DNA of 64,000 bases from Rugamonas rivuli (GTDB lineage Bacteria > Pseudomonadota > Gammaproteobacteria > Burkholderiales > Burkholderiaceae_D), in NCBI RefSeq assembly GCF_009380165.1, contig NZ_WHUF01000001.1, forward strand, positions 372,001 through 436,000, read 5' to 3'. Positions 1 to 7,191 of the stretch are shown here, piece by piece. Both the position numbers and the translations under genes were made by a program. The notes under the pieces are model-generated. The model was not told the origin of the DNA. It was given only the letters and a program-made list of their open reading frames with translations, and searched no databases. Every line of letters starts with the position of its first letter. Positions within the stretch are counted from its first letter, which is position 1.

Positions 1-665
1 GTGATGGCGCCGCCCTCGCGCAGGCGCGACAGGCCGGTGCCCGTACCTACCCACAGCGTGCCGGCGTGGTCCACCAGCAGGGCGCGCACCTGGTTGTCCG
101 GCAGTCCGGCATGGGTTTCGTGGGTGTAGCGGCGCAGCGTGCCTTGCACGGTGTCGTAGTATTTCAGGCCGGTGGGCGTGCCTATCCACAGGTTGCCCTT
201 GGCGTCGCTGGCGAGGGCGCTGACCTGGCCCTTGCTCAGTTCATCGTTGAGGCGCGTGAACTGTTCGCTGCGTTTGTCGAACATGGCGATGCCGGCGGCG
301 GCCGTGCCTATCCACAGGCGGCCGCGCGTGTCGACGTGCAGCACCTGGATAAAGTCGCCGGGCAGCGAGGCGGGGTTGGCGGCGTCGTGATGGAAGGTGC
401 GCATATGGTAGCCGTCCCAGCGCGCCAGGCCGGTCTGGGTGCCGACCCAGATGTAGCCTTCGCCGTCCTGCGCCAGCGCCATGCCGATCGGGTGCGGCAG
501 TCCCTGTTCCAGGCCGAGGTGTTCGAACAGCGGCGTGGCCAGCTTGTCCCAGCGCTCGGGCCCTGCGGCCGCGGGGCCGCACAGCATCGCGCATGCCGCC
601 AACGCCGCGGATAACCAGCGGCGGAAGGCGAGGCAAGTTTGCGGGGTGGGGGCGGGGACGTTCAA
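1..665 (-). CDS. Two-component-regulator propeller (ligand-binding sensor) protein, N-terminal part
   Basis: The gene runs off the left edge; about 221 codons are visible. After a hydrophobic Ala/Leu-rich stretch that looks like a signal peptide (roughly residues 12-30), the protein shows repeated Reg_prop blades, each with a W-[IV]-G-T core: YIWVGTQTGL, RLWIGTAAAGI, NLWIGTPTGL and TLWVGTGTGL. In this family a periplasmic beta-propeller is followed by a membrane segment and a histidine kinase or GGDEF output, which would lie beyond position 1 and cannot be seen. No ATG lies in a good position. I chose the TTG at 665 because GGAG sits 11 bases upstream and the signal sequence follows directly. 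The blade assignment is secure, the start is not, and the output domain is unknown. Confidence 0.8.
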   Translation of the reverse strand, partial: MNVPAPTPQTCLAFRRWLSAALAACAMLCGPAAAGPERWDKLATPLFEHLGLEQGLPHPIGMALAQDGEGYIWVGTQTGLARWDGYHMRTFHHDAANPASLPGDFIQVLHVDTRGRLWIGTAAAGIAMFDKRSEQFTRLNDELSKGQVSALASDAKGNLWIGTPTGLKYYDTVQGTLRRYTHETHAGLPDNQVRALLVDHAGTLWVGTGTGLSRLREGGAI

Positions 666-753
666 ATCGGGGCGCGCTCCAGGGTGGTAGGTCCAGCATA
701 CGGAAATGCCGACAGAAAGTCCATGCAAAGCAACGGGAATCTGGGCCTGCTTG

Positions 754-759
754 TACAAT
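754..759 (+). promoter_or_regulatory. Possible -10 box of the 2-hydroxyacid dehydrogenase gene
   Basis: TACAAT lies seven bases before the ATG at 766, which would put the transcription start at or next to the start codon (leaderless message). No good -35 hexamer is seen 16-18 bases upstream, so this is weak. Confidence 0.25.
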
Positions 760-765
760 CGCCAC

Positions 766-1734
766 ATGCATAAAGATACCGATATAAAACCGGAAATACT
801 GGTGCTGGCGGCCAGTCCGTCGGCGGACGTGATGGCGCAGCTGGAGCAGGCGTTCCACTGCCACCACCTGTGGCGCCAGCCCTGCGAGGCCCAACCGGAC
901 TGGCTCGCCAGTGTGGCGTCGGGCATACGCGGGGTGTTGACGACCGGGTCGATCGGCATAGGCCCGGCGCTGCTGGCGCAGCTGCCGAAGCTGGAAATCG
1001 TCGCCGTCAACGGCATCGGCACCGACGCGGTGGCGCTGGAACAGACGCGGGAACGTGGCATTTTTGTTACCAACACTCCCGGTGTGCTGACCGAGGACGT
1101 GGCGGACCTGGCGCTGACGCTGTTGCTGTCAGCGGCGCGCGGGCTGCCGGCGCTGGACCGCCTGGTGCGCAGCGGCGCCTGGGAGCACGGCCCGTCGCTG
1201 GCGCCGACGCGGGCGCTGCGCGGCAAGGTGTGCGGGGTGTTCGGCTTCGGCCGCATCGGCCAGGCGGTGGCGGCGCGGGCGGCGGCCTTCGGCATGCGCG
1301 CGCTGTACTACCAGCCGCGCGCGGTGGATGGCGCTGCGGCCGGGCGCTGCGCGTCGCTGCTGGCGCTGGCGCAGGCCAGCGACTACCTGGTGCTGTGCGC
1401 GCCGGGCGGCGAGGCCACGCGCCATGCGGTGAATGCGGAGGTGATGGCGGCGCTGGGGCCGCAGGGTACGCTGGTCAACGTGGCGCGCGGGTCGCTGGTG
1501 GACCAGGAGGCCTTGGTTGCGGCCTTGCGCGACGGTGTGCTGGGCAAGGCGGCGCTGGACGTGTTCGACCACGAGCCGCATGTGCCGGCGGCGCTGCGTG
1601 AGCTGGACAACGTGGTGCTGACGCCGCACGTCGGCAGCCTGACGGTGGAAACCCGGTACGCCATGGGCCAGCTGGTGGTGGACAACCTGCGCGCCCACTT
1701 TGACGGCCGATCTTTGTTGACGCCGGTACGCTGA
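766..1734 (+). CDS. D-isomer-specific 2-hydroxyacid dehydrogenase
   Basis: NAD(P)-dependent reductase or dehydrogenase of 2-keto/2-hydroxy acids (glyoxylate/hydroxypyruvate reductase-like); probably cytosolic. In 322 residues the Rossmann motif GFGRIG is at 160-165, and the family's catalytic triad is visible as Arg241 (in NVARGS), Glu270 (in DVFDHEP) and His288 (in TPHVGS). The length is normal for the family. An upstream in-frame ATG at 706 would add 20 residues unlike the family, and 766 begins just before the first beta strand (EILVLAA). TACAAT at 754-759 is so close that a transcript from it would have almost no leader. The gene stands alone, divergent from the propeller sensor. The exact substrate cannot be read from the sequence. 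Confidence 0.93.
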   Translation: MHKDTDIKPEILVLAASPSADVMAQLEQAFHCHHLWRQPCEAQPDWLASVASGIRGVLTTGSIGIGPALLAQLPKLEIVAVNGIGTDAVALEQTRERGIFVTNTPGVLTEDVADLALTLLLSAARGLPALDRLVRSGAWEHGPSLAPTRALRGKVCGVFGFGRIGQAVAARAAAFGMRALYYQPRAVDGAAAGRCASLLALAQASDYLVLCAPGGEATRHAVNAEVMAALGPQGTLVNVARGSLVDQEALVAALRDGVLGKAALDVFDHEPHVPAALRELDNVVLTPHVGSLTVETRYAMGQLVVDNLRAHFDGRSLLTPVR

Positions 1735-1757
1735 AGTATCGTTTCAGAGGGCGAGAC

Positions 1758-1931
1758 ATGAATTTGCGCTTTAACTTTACAGACGCCAACAGGGATGCAG
1801 GGCTGACGAGAGAAATTGTAGACCTGTGTCGCCCGATAGCGTCAATGGCAAATAGAAACGGAGCAACTCAACAAGCTTGGGGGGGCGGGCCATATCGCTT
1901 CGGCCAAGGCACTTTTGGAAATGCTCAATAG
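1758..1931 (+). CDS. Possible small protein, 57 aa, unknown
   Basis: Short open frame starting at an ATG preceded by GAGGGCGAGAC, a fair ribosome-binding site, and ending at TAG. The product is polar, with a Gly/Gln-rich C-terminal half (QQAWGGGPYRFGQG). It has no signal peptide or membrane segment. It lies at the left boundary of an AT-rich island and converges on the aspartyl protease gene, whose stop is eight bases away. I recognise no family. It may be a genuine small orphan gene or a chance frame; the ribosome-binding site and compact composition are the only support. Confidence 0.3.
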   Translation: MNLRFNFTDANRDAGLTREIVDLCRPIASMANRNGATQQAWGGGPYRFGQGTFGNAQ

Positions 1932-1939
1932 ATGCTTCA

Positions 1940-2893
1940 TCATTTTTTTGGCTCCGTAGCGATCCCAATGCCCAATTGGCGGTTTTTTGTATCAAAAACG
2001 AGTATCGCTTTATCATAAAAAACTGGATTGCCGAGTAGACCGTCAAGTCCGGTCTCTTTGAAAGGAATACCATCGCGAAGGCAATAGGCGGTCGTCAGTT
2101 TCCCCAGTCGAACTGGTCCAAAATCAATATCTAGTAGACTTGGAGCGATGATGCAAACAAGTCGCCTTCCAAGCGTATGTTCAATGATTTTCTTGTTACG
2201 GAAGTCATCCAAACTTCTTCCCGTGACTGCTTTCCAGGTATCCAAGTTAAAAATTGCCAACTCTGCGATGCTGAATCCTGTATCCAACACGAAAATTCCT
2301 TGCTTTTTTCCCATGGTGGAAAGTGATACGAGTGGAAGACCAGAAGACAAAGTGTAGTCCTGGTAATGTATATTCACTGGCGAGCTGGATCCAATAATAT
2401 CGACGTTTTCTGCCTGCATGGCACGATTAGCAATGAAATCTATTGCCAATACCGCTGCGGAGAACGCATTTAACCCAACAGATCCGATAACGTGCGACTT
2501 CTGACCAGTTACTAAATTGTGAAATAGAAATGGCAACTTCGATATTGAAGCGTCGAGAATCTTTCCCTCTAAAACGACTCCATAGTTAGTTGCCTCATGA
2601 TATTCTTTTGACAAATAAACGCGAGGACTATGATTGATTATTTCTGAGAGTTGTCGATCAAGGAAAACGTTATTTTTAAAAAGGAGAGAAACTTCCGCTC
2701 CAGTATCGAAATTAAAATAATATGTCTCGTTTGAACCAACGAGACTTACGGGAAGCAACATGCTGAGACGAGAAAATGTTCCGTCTGATTGCTTTTTCCA
2801 TATCCATTGCGTAGGCGTCCATTCCTTGCTTAGCACGGTTGCAATATGGGTTATGAGAAATATCAAAAAATATTTCATCATGCATAGTTTCAT
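1940..2893 (-). CDS. Secreted two-lobed aspartyl protease-like protein
   Basis: 317 residues. The N-terminus (MKLCMMKYFLIFLITHIAT) is a signal peptide or membrane anchor. Two pepsin/retropepsin-type active-site motifs are present, FDTGAE with Asp63 and LDTGFS with Asp204. Each is followed further on by a family-typical segment: GLNAFSAAVLAIDF for the first lobe and LLGNPVFYDKAILVFDT for the second. It therefore looks like a single-chain bilobal aspartic protease rather than a dimeric retropepsin. The start at 2893 is fixed by AGGAG five bases upstream; an upstream start at 2920 lacks such a site and would place charged residues before the signal. Base composition is much more AT-rich than the flanks, which suggests acquisition by transfer. 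It follows a 104-codon gene across a hairpin, so the two may be co-transcribed. The substrate is unknown. Confidence 0.75.
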   Translation of the reverse strand: MKLCMMKYFLIFLITHIATVLSKEWTPTQWIWKKQSDGTFSRLSMLLPVSLVGSNETYYFNFDTGAEVSLLFKNNVFLDRQLSEIINHSPRVYLSKEYHEATNYGVVLEGKILDASISKLPFLFHNLVTGQKSHVIGSVGLNAFSAAVLAIDFIANRAMQAENVDIIGSSSPVNIHYQDYTLSSGLPLVSLSTMGKKQGIFVLDTGFSIAELAIFNLDTWKAVTGRSLDDFRNKKIIEHTLGRRLVCIIAPSLLDIDFGPVRLGKLTTAYCLRDGIPFKETGLDGLLGNPVFYDKAILVFDTKNRQLGIGIATEPKK

Positions 2894-2907
2894 TATTTCT
2901 CCTAGGC

Positions 2908-2945
2908 GCTTACTCGTCAAAAAATGGCATTATTGACGAGTAAGC
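2908..2945 (-). repeat. Perfect 12-bp inverted repeat between two island genes
   Basis: GCTTACTCGTCA at 2908-2919 and TGACGAGTAAGC at 2934-2945 pair perfectly around a 14-base loop. On the minus strand the hairpin lies after the stop of the 104-codon gene and ends a few bases before the ribosome-binding site of the protease gene. No T-run follows the stem, so a simple intrinsic terminator is unlikely. It could attenuate, stabilise or bind a regulator; the function is inferred only from position. Confidence 0.6.
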
Positions 2946-2954
2946 ACGGGGAAT

Positions 2955-3269
2955 TCAGAGATCTTTTATGCTACGGTATAGTCCGCCAGTAACTCCGACT
3001 CCGCAACCTATTGCTGCTACGGCTCGGGTTGGAAAATTGGTGCTGGGACTTAATACTGATCCCATCTTTGCGACGCCGGCCGCAGCTGCCATCCCAGTAA
3101 TGCAGTCTGTAGCAACAGTGGTTATACCCACGTCAATCCTCGCAAATATGGACTGGCCGTACGACGCGGCGGGTTGCGAATAAGAGTAATTTCCCTGATC
3201 TATCTGAGCAAATGCACCAGATGAATTTAATCCGGCTAGATCTAGCAGAACAGGTTTGTCGTCATCCAA
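2955..3269 (-). CDS. Small Gly/Ala-rich hypothetical protein
   Basis: 104 codons from a TTG start. The N-terminal half is polar (MDDDKPVLLDLAGLN). The C-terminal half is small-residue-rich and mildly hydrophobic (ITGMAAAAGVAKMG, AAIGCGVGVTGGLY) with two cysteines. This composition recalls bacteriocin-like or other secreted peptides, but there is no double-glycine leader and I recognise no family. No ATG or GTG start exists; the frame stays open for 17 more codons upstream without a start, so the gene could be a 5'-truncated fragment. It precedes the aspartyl protease on the same strand, which makes a substrate/protease relation conceivable but unproven. Confidence 0.45.
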   Translation of the reverse strand: MDDDKPVLLDLAGLNSSGAFAQIDQGNYSYSQPAASYGQSIFARIDVGITTVATDCITGMAAAAGVAKMGSVLSPSTNFPTRAVAAIGCGVGVTGGLYRSIKDL

Positions 3270-3651
3270 GGTATAAGAAGGTCGTGGGCTGGCGATTCCA
3301 ACGAATGCGTACGAGTTATGTTAGCGGGCGATTTAGTTTGGTTTTTGATTTGTGTTAATAATATTTTTTGGGAAATGAAGGATTTTTCAAGGAAACTCTC
3401 TTTTCTCTTTGGTTCGATCAACTCCAAATTACGCAAAGGTTGGCAGCGACAGGCGCTCCAAAGTGGAAGTGGAAATCGGCAGCAAGAGCCGCCGTGCGGC
3501 AGTCATGAGAAAAGCGGCGCTAGCTCACGCGGGAAGGGGGGGGCGTGTCGTTCGTCAAGCAATTGAGAGGGGCGCGAGATGGGCAGCCGAAGCAAACGCT
3601 CTTACAGCGACCTCCGTAAGGAGTCGGACAGCTGTCCTGTCGCCCGCAAAT
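3270..3651. other. Intergenic stretch at the right edge of the AT-rich island
   Basis: About 380 bases with no convincing gene. Composition changes from AT-rich (to about 3430) to GC-rich. Short frames exist on both strands but none has a ribosome-binding site or family resemblance. A perfect palindrome GGACAGCTGTCC lies at 3626-3637 and a short stem CTCC-GTAA-GGAG at 3612-3623, both just beyond the stop of siaD. Neither has a T-run, so termination is uncertain. Confidence 0.5.
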
Positions 3652-4434
3652 TCAATGGCAAGGAACTGAAATGTCTTCCGACGGCGGCGTGGCGGCCGGA
3701 TGCGGCGGCGGCAGCATGGAATGCAGCTTGACGCAATTGCGGCCGGCGCGCTTGGCGGCGTACAGCGCTTCGTCGGCGTGGCTGTAGGCGGTTTCGAAAC
3801 TGGTGCCGACACGGTTCCAGCTGATGCCGACGCTGGCCGTGATCTGGCGATCGATCGGCGCGGCGAACACCTGGTCGGCGATGGCTTCGCAGATGCTGGC
3901 CGCCACCCGCTGCGCTTCTTCCACGGAGCTGGTCGGCCACACCACCGAGAACTCCTCGCCGCCGACGCGGCCTATCGCCACCTCGGGGCCGAGCAGCGCC
4001 TGGAGGCACAGCACCACGGTCTTGATCACGGCGTCGCCGGCCGGGTGGCCGAAGTCGTCGTTGACCCATTTGAAGTGGTCGATATCGAGCACGATCAGCG
4101 CCATGTCGCCGCGCTCCAGACAACCGGAGGCGTGCTCGATGACGGCGGCGCGATTGAGTGCGCCGGTCAGCGGATCGTGAGTGGCGCGGTACTCCAGTTG
4201 CAGCGCCAGTTCGTGCAGCTGGCGGTTCATCTGGTTCATATCGAGTTCGGCGCGGTCGCTGCGGCGTATCAGGCGGCGGCTCTCGCGCATCAGGCGCTCG
4301 TAGTGGACGATCATCTCGGCCAGCGCGGCGCGGGCATCGGCGCGCGGGTCGGCGTGGGCCGCGCGGGCGTTGGCCAGCGCCGCGCTTTCCAGCGCAAACA
4401 GGTCAGCCTCTTCGCGGCCCGGGATGGTCATCAT
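3652..4434 (-). CDS. siaD: Diguanylate cyclase SiaD
   Basis: 260 residues: an N-terminal helical, probably coiled-coil region (about 1-80) followed by a GGDEF domain with the active-site motif GGEEF at 158-162 and the usual surroundings (ATHDPLTGALNR, DIDHFKWVND, ASVGIS, ADEALYAAK). It makes cyclic di-GMP from two GTP. No RxxD inhibitory site is visible just before GGEEF. It is the last gene of a sia operon, with its ATG two bases after the siaC stop. In Pseudomonas aeruginosa the orthologous enzyme is switched on by binding unphosphorylated SiaC; length and gene order here match. The role in aggregation or biofilm is inferred from that system. Confidence 0.93.
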   Translation of the reverse strand: MMTIPGREEADLFALESAALANARAAHADPRADARAALAEMIVHYERLMRESRRLIRRSDRAELDMNQMNRQLHELALQLEYRATHDPLTGALNRAAVIEHASGCLERGDMALIVLDIDHFKWVNDDFGHPAGDAVIKTVVLCLQALLGPEVAIGRVGGEEFSVVWPTSSVEEAQRVAASICEAIADQVFAAPIDRQITASVGISWNRVGTSFETAYSHADEALYAAKRAGRNCVKLHSMLPPPHPAATPPSEDISVPCH

Positions 4435-4436
4435 GG

Positions 4437-4826
4437 TCAGTTTCCGCTCACGGGGTGGTCGTGGAAGTCCAGCGCGTCGAAATCGTCCTGCAGCTCCTGG
4501 CCGAATTCGAGGATGGTGTCGTCGTCCTCGTCGTGGTACCAGTTCAGGCGCACCTGGTTGCCGGCGATGGCGGCCTTGTTCAGCGCATCAAAGAAGGAGA
4601 ACAGCATCTTGGTGCTGGAGCTGTTGAAGTAGGCCAGCGAAACGTTGACGGTGATGCTGGCGTCGTTGCAGCCGTCCAGGTAGGCCTGCACGCGGGCGAT
4701 CAGCGGGCCGTAGAAAGCAGCCGCGTTTTCGGGATAGGACTCGCCCTTGATCGACAGGGTGTCCTGGTCGAAGCGGAAGTCGATTTCCGGCGAGGTGGGC
4801 GAGGCGCTGATAAAGAGTGGTTCCAT
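4437..4826 (-). CDS. siaC: SiaC, phospho-switch activator of the diguanylate cyclase (DUF1987)
   Basis: 129 residues, the normal length for the SiaC/DUF1987 family. The conserved FNSSSTK segment (67-73) carries the Ser/Thr cluster in which the phospho-acceptor is expected. In the characterised system SiaB phosphorylates SiaC, SiaA dephosphorylates it, and only the dephosphorylated form binds and activates SiaD. The gene lies between siaB (22-base gap) and siaD (2-base gap), exactly the expected order. The acidic patch YHDEDDD near residue 100 is also typical. Confidence 0.93.
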   Translation of the reverse strand: MEPLFISASPTSPEIDFRFDQDTLSIKGESYPENAAAFYGPLIARVQAYLDGCNDASITVNVSLAYFNSSSTKMLFSFFDALNKAAIAGNQVRLNWYHDEDDDTILEFGQELQDDFDALDFHDHPVSGN

Positions 4827-4848
4827 AACTGTTCCAGTACTGATTTTT

Positions 4849-5406
4849 TTAAATGATCGCTTTGATGCAGAACACCGTGGTGCCCGGATCCTGCGCTTCC
4901 TGCACGAACTCGAACTCCAGCGGCTCGCTGGCGTCGCGCGCCATGGTCAGGAAGCCCAGGCCCGCGCCCTTGCTGTCGGCCGGCGTTTCGTCGCGCAGCG
5001 CTTTCTTGTAGGCGGACTTGATCTCTTCCATCGTCATCGTATGCAGCGGCTCCAGGCGGCTGCGGATGCGCTCCACGTTGGTGCTGTCGACCGGGTTGGC
5101 GCACAGCAGGAAGAAGCTGTCGTCCTTCATGCCGATGCAGAAGGAGCCGCGGCGCATCTGGTTGTCGCTTTGCTCGTGCGGGGTCAGCGTGTCCGACGAG
5201 TAGTGCATGATGTTCTGCGACATTTCGACGAAGGACGAGAAGATGCGGCGGCGCGTCGGCCCGGCGGCGCCGGCGGTGTCCAGCCGCGCCTTGATGGTTT
5301 CGGAAATGGCGGCCACCACGTGCTGCGAGAAATAGCCCACGTAGAAAAAGATGATGTGGCGCTTGCGGGCCACGTCCCAGAAATCGTTGAATTCTTCGTA
5401 CAGCAA
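4849..5406 (-). CDS. siaB: SiaB family protein kinase (DUF6272)
   Basis: About 185 residues. It has the SiaB/DUF6272 pattern (EEFNDFW, IFFYVGYFSQ, FVEMSQNIMHYS, GAGLGFLTMA), a GHKL-like fold in which the MSQN segment corresponds to the N-box. It is expected to phosphorylate SiaC. No ATG is suitably placed. The TTG at 5406 has AGGAG eight bases upstream, and that Shine-Dalgarno sequence overlaps the siaA stop codon, so translation is probably coupled to siaA. Identification rests on family pattern plus operon order. Confidence 0.88.
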   Translation of the reverse strand: MLYEEFNDFWDVARKRHIIFFYVGYFSQHVVAAISETIKARLDTAGAAGPTRRRIFSSFVEMSQNIMHYSSDTLTPHEQSDNQMRRGSFCIGMKDDSFFLLCANPVDSTNVERIRSRLEPLHTMTMEEIKSAYKKALRDETPADSKGAGLGFLTMARDASEPLEFEFVQEAQDPGTTVFCIKAII

Positions 5407-5417
5407 AATCGGCGCTC

Positions 5418-6653
5418 CTATGGGCGGAAACAGAAAAAGGTCAGGTCGTCGCGGCGCGGCTGTTCGCCTTGCCAGGCCTGGTAGTCGGCCAGCATGGCGT
5501 CGCTGACGTCGCGCGCGCCGGCGCCGCGCTGGGCCAGCATCACGTCGCGCATGCGGCGCTTGCCGTAGGCGATTTCCTTGGGGCCGCCGATCTGGTCGAT
5601 CAAACCGTCGGTGGTCAGGAACAGCAGGCTGCGCTCGGGGATGGTGATGATCTTGTTGGTCCAGGCGTAGTCCAGCGGCGTGTCGACATAGCCCACGCCC
5701 ATGCGGTCGCCGTCCACCGTCTGCACCGCCTGCTGGTCCGGGTCGAGCTGGAACAGCGGCAGCTTGGCGCCGGCGAAGTGCAGCTGGCGGCTGGCGTAGT
5801 CGAACCACAGGAAGGCGGCGTCCATGCCGTCGTTGGAGGCGGCCGCGCCGTGCTGGCTGTGGCGCTCGTCGACCTGGCCCAGCATGCTCTTGACGCCGCG
5901 ATTGACTTCGGCGATCAGCGCGGCCGGATCGCGCGGACCCAGTTGCTGCAAGGCCTGCGCCAAAGTCGACGAGGAGATCAGCGTCATGAAGGCGCCCGGC
6001 ACGCCGTGGCCGGTGCAGTCGGCGATGGCGGCGAACCAGCCGTCGGGGTAGCGCGCGAAGTGATAGAAGTCGCCGCCGACCACGTCGCGCGGCTGCCATT
6101 CGAGGTGGGCGTCGCGCAGGGTCTCGGTCAGCGCCAGGTCGGATGGGCGCAGCAGCGAGCGCTGGATCACGCTGGCGTAGTCGATGCTGTGCATGATCTG
6201 GCGGTTTTTCTCGGCCTGCATATTGGCGACCACGTTCATCAGCTGCAGGCCGAAGCCGACGCCGGCCAGGCCGCCGTCGCGGGTGACGATGAAGCCGTCG
6301 GCCAGCGCCTTCTCGCCCGATTCGACGGCGCGGAAGGTCAACTCTTCGATGCTCATGGCGGCATCGACGATCAGCGGTTCCTTGTCCATGAAGGCGATGC
6401 AGCTCTTCTTGCCGTACAGCTCATGGTAGAAGGGCTTGGACATCTGCGACATGAAGATGTTGCGGCTGATGAGGCCGATAGGGCGGTCGCTTTCCAGCAC
6501 CGGCAAGCTCATCAGGTCGCGGCGTTCGGTGAACAGTTCCAGCACGCCGAAGTTGCTGGTGTCGGACACCACCGAGACCGTCTCCACGCACAGGTCGGCG
6601 GCGACGGACAGGCGAAAACGGGGCAGGTGCAAACGAGAGGCGTTGAACTCCAC
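5418..6653 (-). CDS. siaA: SpoIIE-type phosphatase SiaA with N-terminal CBS-like region
   Basis: 411 residues. The C-terminal half is a PP2C/SpoIIE serine phosphatase: metal-binding Asp195 in VVGGDFYHF, Asp212 in ADCTGHGVPGAF, then FLTTDGLIDQ and the terminal RRDDLTFF. The N-terminal 20-135 region (LPVLESDRPIGLISR, DGFIVTRDGGLAGVG) resembles paired CBS motifs, and no membrane segment is visible. In P. aeruginosa SiaA is a membrane protein with an extracytoplasmic sensor and HAMP, so the input here appears to be cytosolic. The start is GTG at 6653 with AAGG about ten bases upstream. It is the first gene of siaABCD and should dephosphorylate SiaC. Confidence 0.9.
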   Translation of the reverse strand: MEFNASRLHLPRFRLSVAADLCVETVSVVSDTSNFGVLELFTERRDLMSLPVLESDRPIGLISRNIFMSQMSKPFYHELYGKKSCIAFMDKEPLIVDAAMSIEELTFRAVESGEKALADGFIVTRDGGLAGVGFGLQLMNVVANMQAEKNRQIMHSIDYASVIQRSLLRPSDLALTETLRDAHLEWQPRDVVGGDFYHFARYPDGWFAAIADCTGHGVPGAFMTLISSSTLAQALQQLGPRDPAALIAEVNRGVKSMLGQVDERHSQHGAAASNDGMDAAFLWFDYASRQLHFAGAKLPLFQLDPDQQAVQTVDGDRMGVGYVDTPLDYAWTNKIITIPERSLLFLTTDGLIDQIGGPKEIAYGKRRMRDVMLAQRGAGARDVSDAMLADYQAWQGEQPRRDDLTFFCFRP

Positions 6654-6745
6654 GGGCAGTTACCTTTGGTTGACTACAGTGCCGGTAATGCTAGTGGGAA
6701 ATTGTTACAAGCCTATTACATCTTAACCAAAAGAAAAGAATGTTA

Positions 6746-7003
6746 TCAGTCTGCGCATAAGGACAACATGAAGCGCAGATGCTGGCTGATGGCGCCGCGT
6801 TCGGCGTCCAGGCGCGTCTCGGCGCTCTCTGCGGCGAATTCGTCGCGGATGGCGTGGCACTGCGCCAGCGTGGCGTCGAGCGAGCGCAGCATGCCGTGCA
6901 GGCCCGCTTCGCTGTACCAGATGTGCAACAGCTTGCTCAGCGCGAGCAGGGCGTCTTGTTCGGATTGCAGCAGATCGGCGTCGGCGGAGAGGAGTTGGCT
7001 CAC
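6746..7003 (-). CDS. Small helical hypothetical protein
   Basis: About 85 residues from a GTG at 7003, predicted almost entirely helical ([31 protein letters not shown]). No domain is recognised. The frame continues upstream to 7132 through AT-rich sequence that more probably contains promoters of this gene and of the divergent chemoreceptor, so I prefer the shorter form. It lies upstream of siaA on the same strand, with a 92-base gap and no obvious terminator, and it could be part of that transcription unit. The start and function are uncertain. Confidence 0.55.
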   Translation of the reverse strand: MSQLLSADADLLQSEQDALLALSKLLHIWYSEAGLHGMLRSLDATLAQCHAIRDEFAAESAETRLDAERGAISQHLRFMLSLCAD

Positions 7004-7191
7004 GATTTTCAGAGGTGGCGAGTGTGTCAAAGCAGTATATACGAATCCCTCATAAAGTTTCTCTTGAAAAATATCTATTGTTTCGTAATAAACATATAAG
7101 TAGAAGTTGCCGTACGGTAATAAGGCGGTCATATTTGCTGCGTATAGTCGGCTTTATCTTGTACGAACCGCACTTCTCTTATAGAAACGTT

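Noticed and set aside
1777..2073. 98-codon minus-strand frame overlapping the 3' end of the aspartyl protease
   Set aside because: It overlaps the DTG protease gene in another frame and has no ribosome-binding site or family resemblance.
3242..3436. 64-codon frame upstream of the small Gly/Ala-rich protein, considered as its frameshifted N-terminus
   Set aside because: The junction has no clear slippery site, the start is a TTG without ribosome-binding site, and no homology supports joining the frames.
3409..3669. Plus-strand frame in the gap before siaD
   Set aside because: Arg/Ala-rich, overlaps the siaD end, no start signal.
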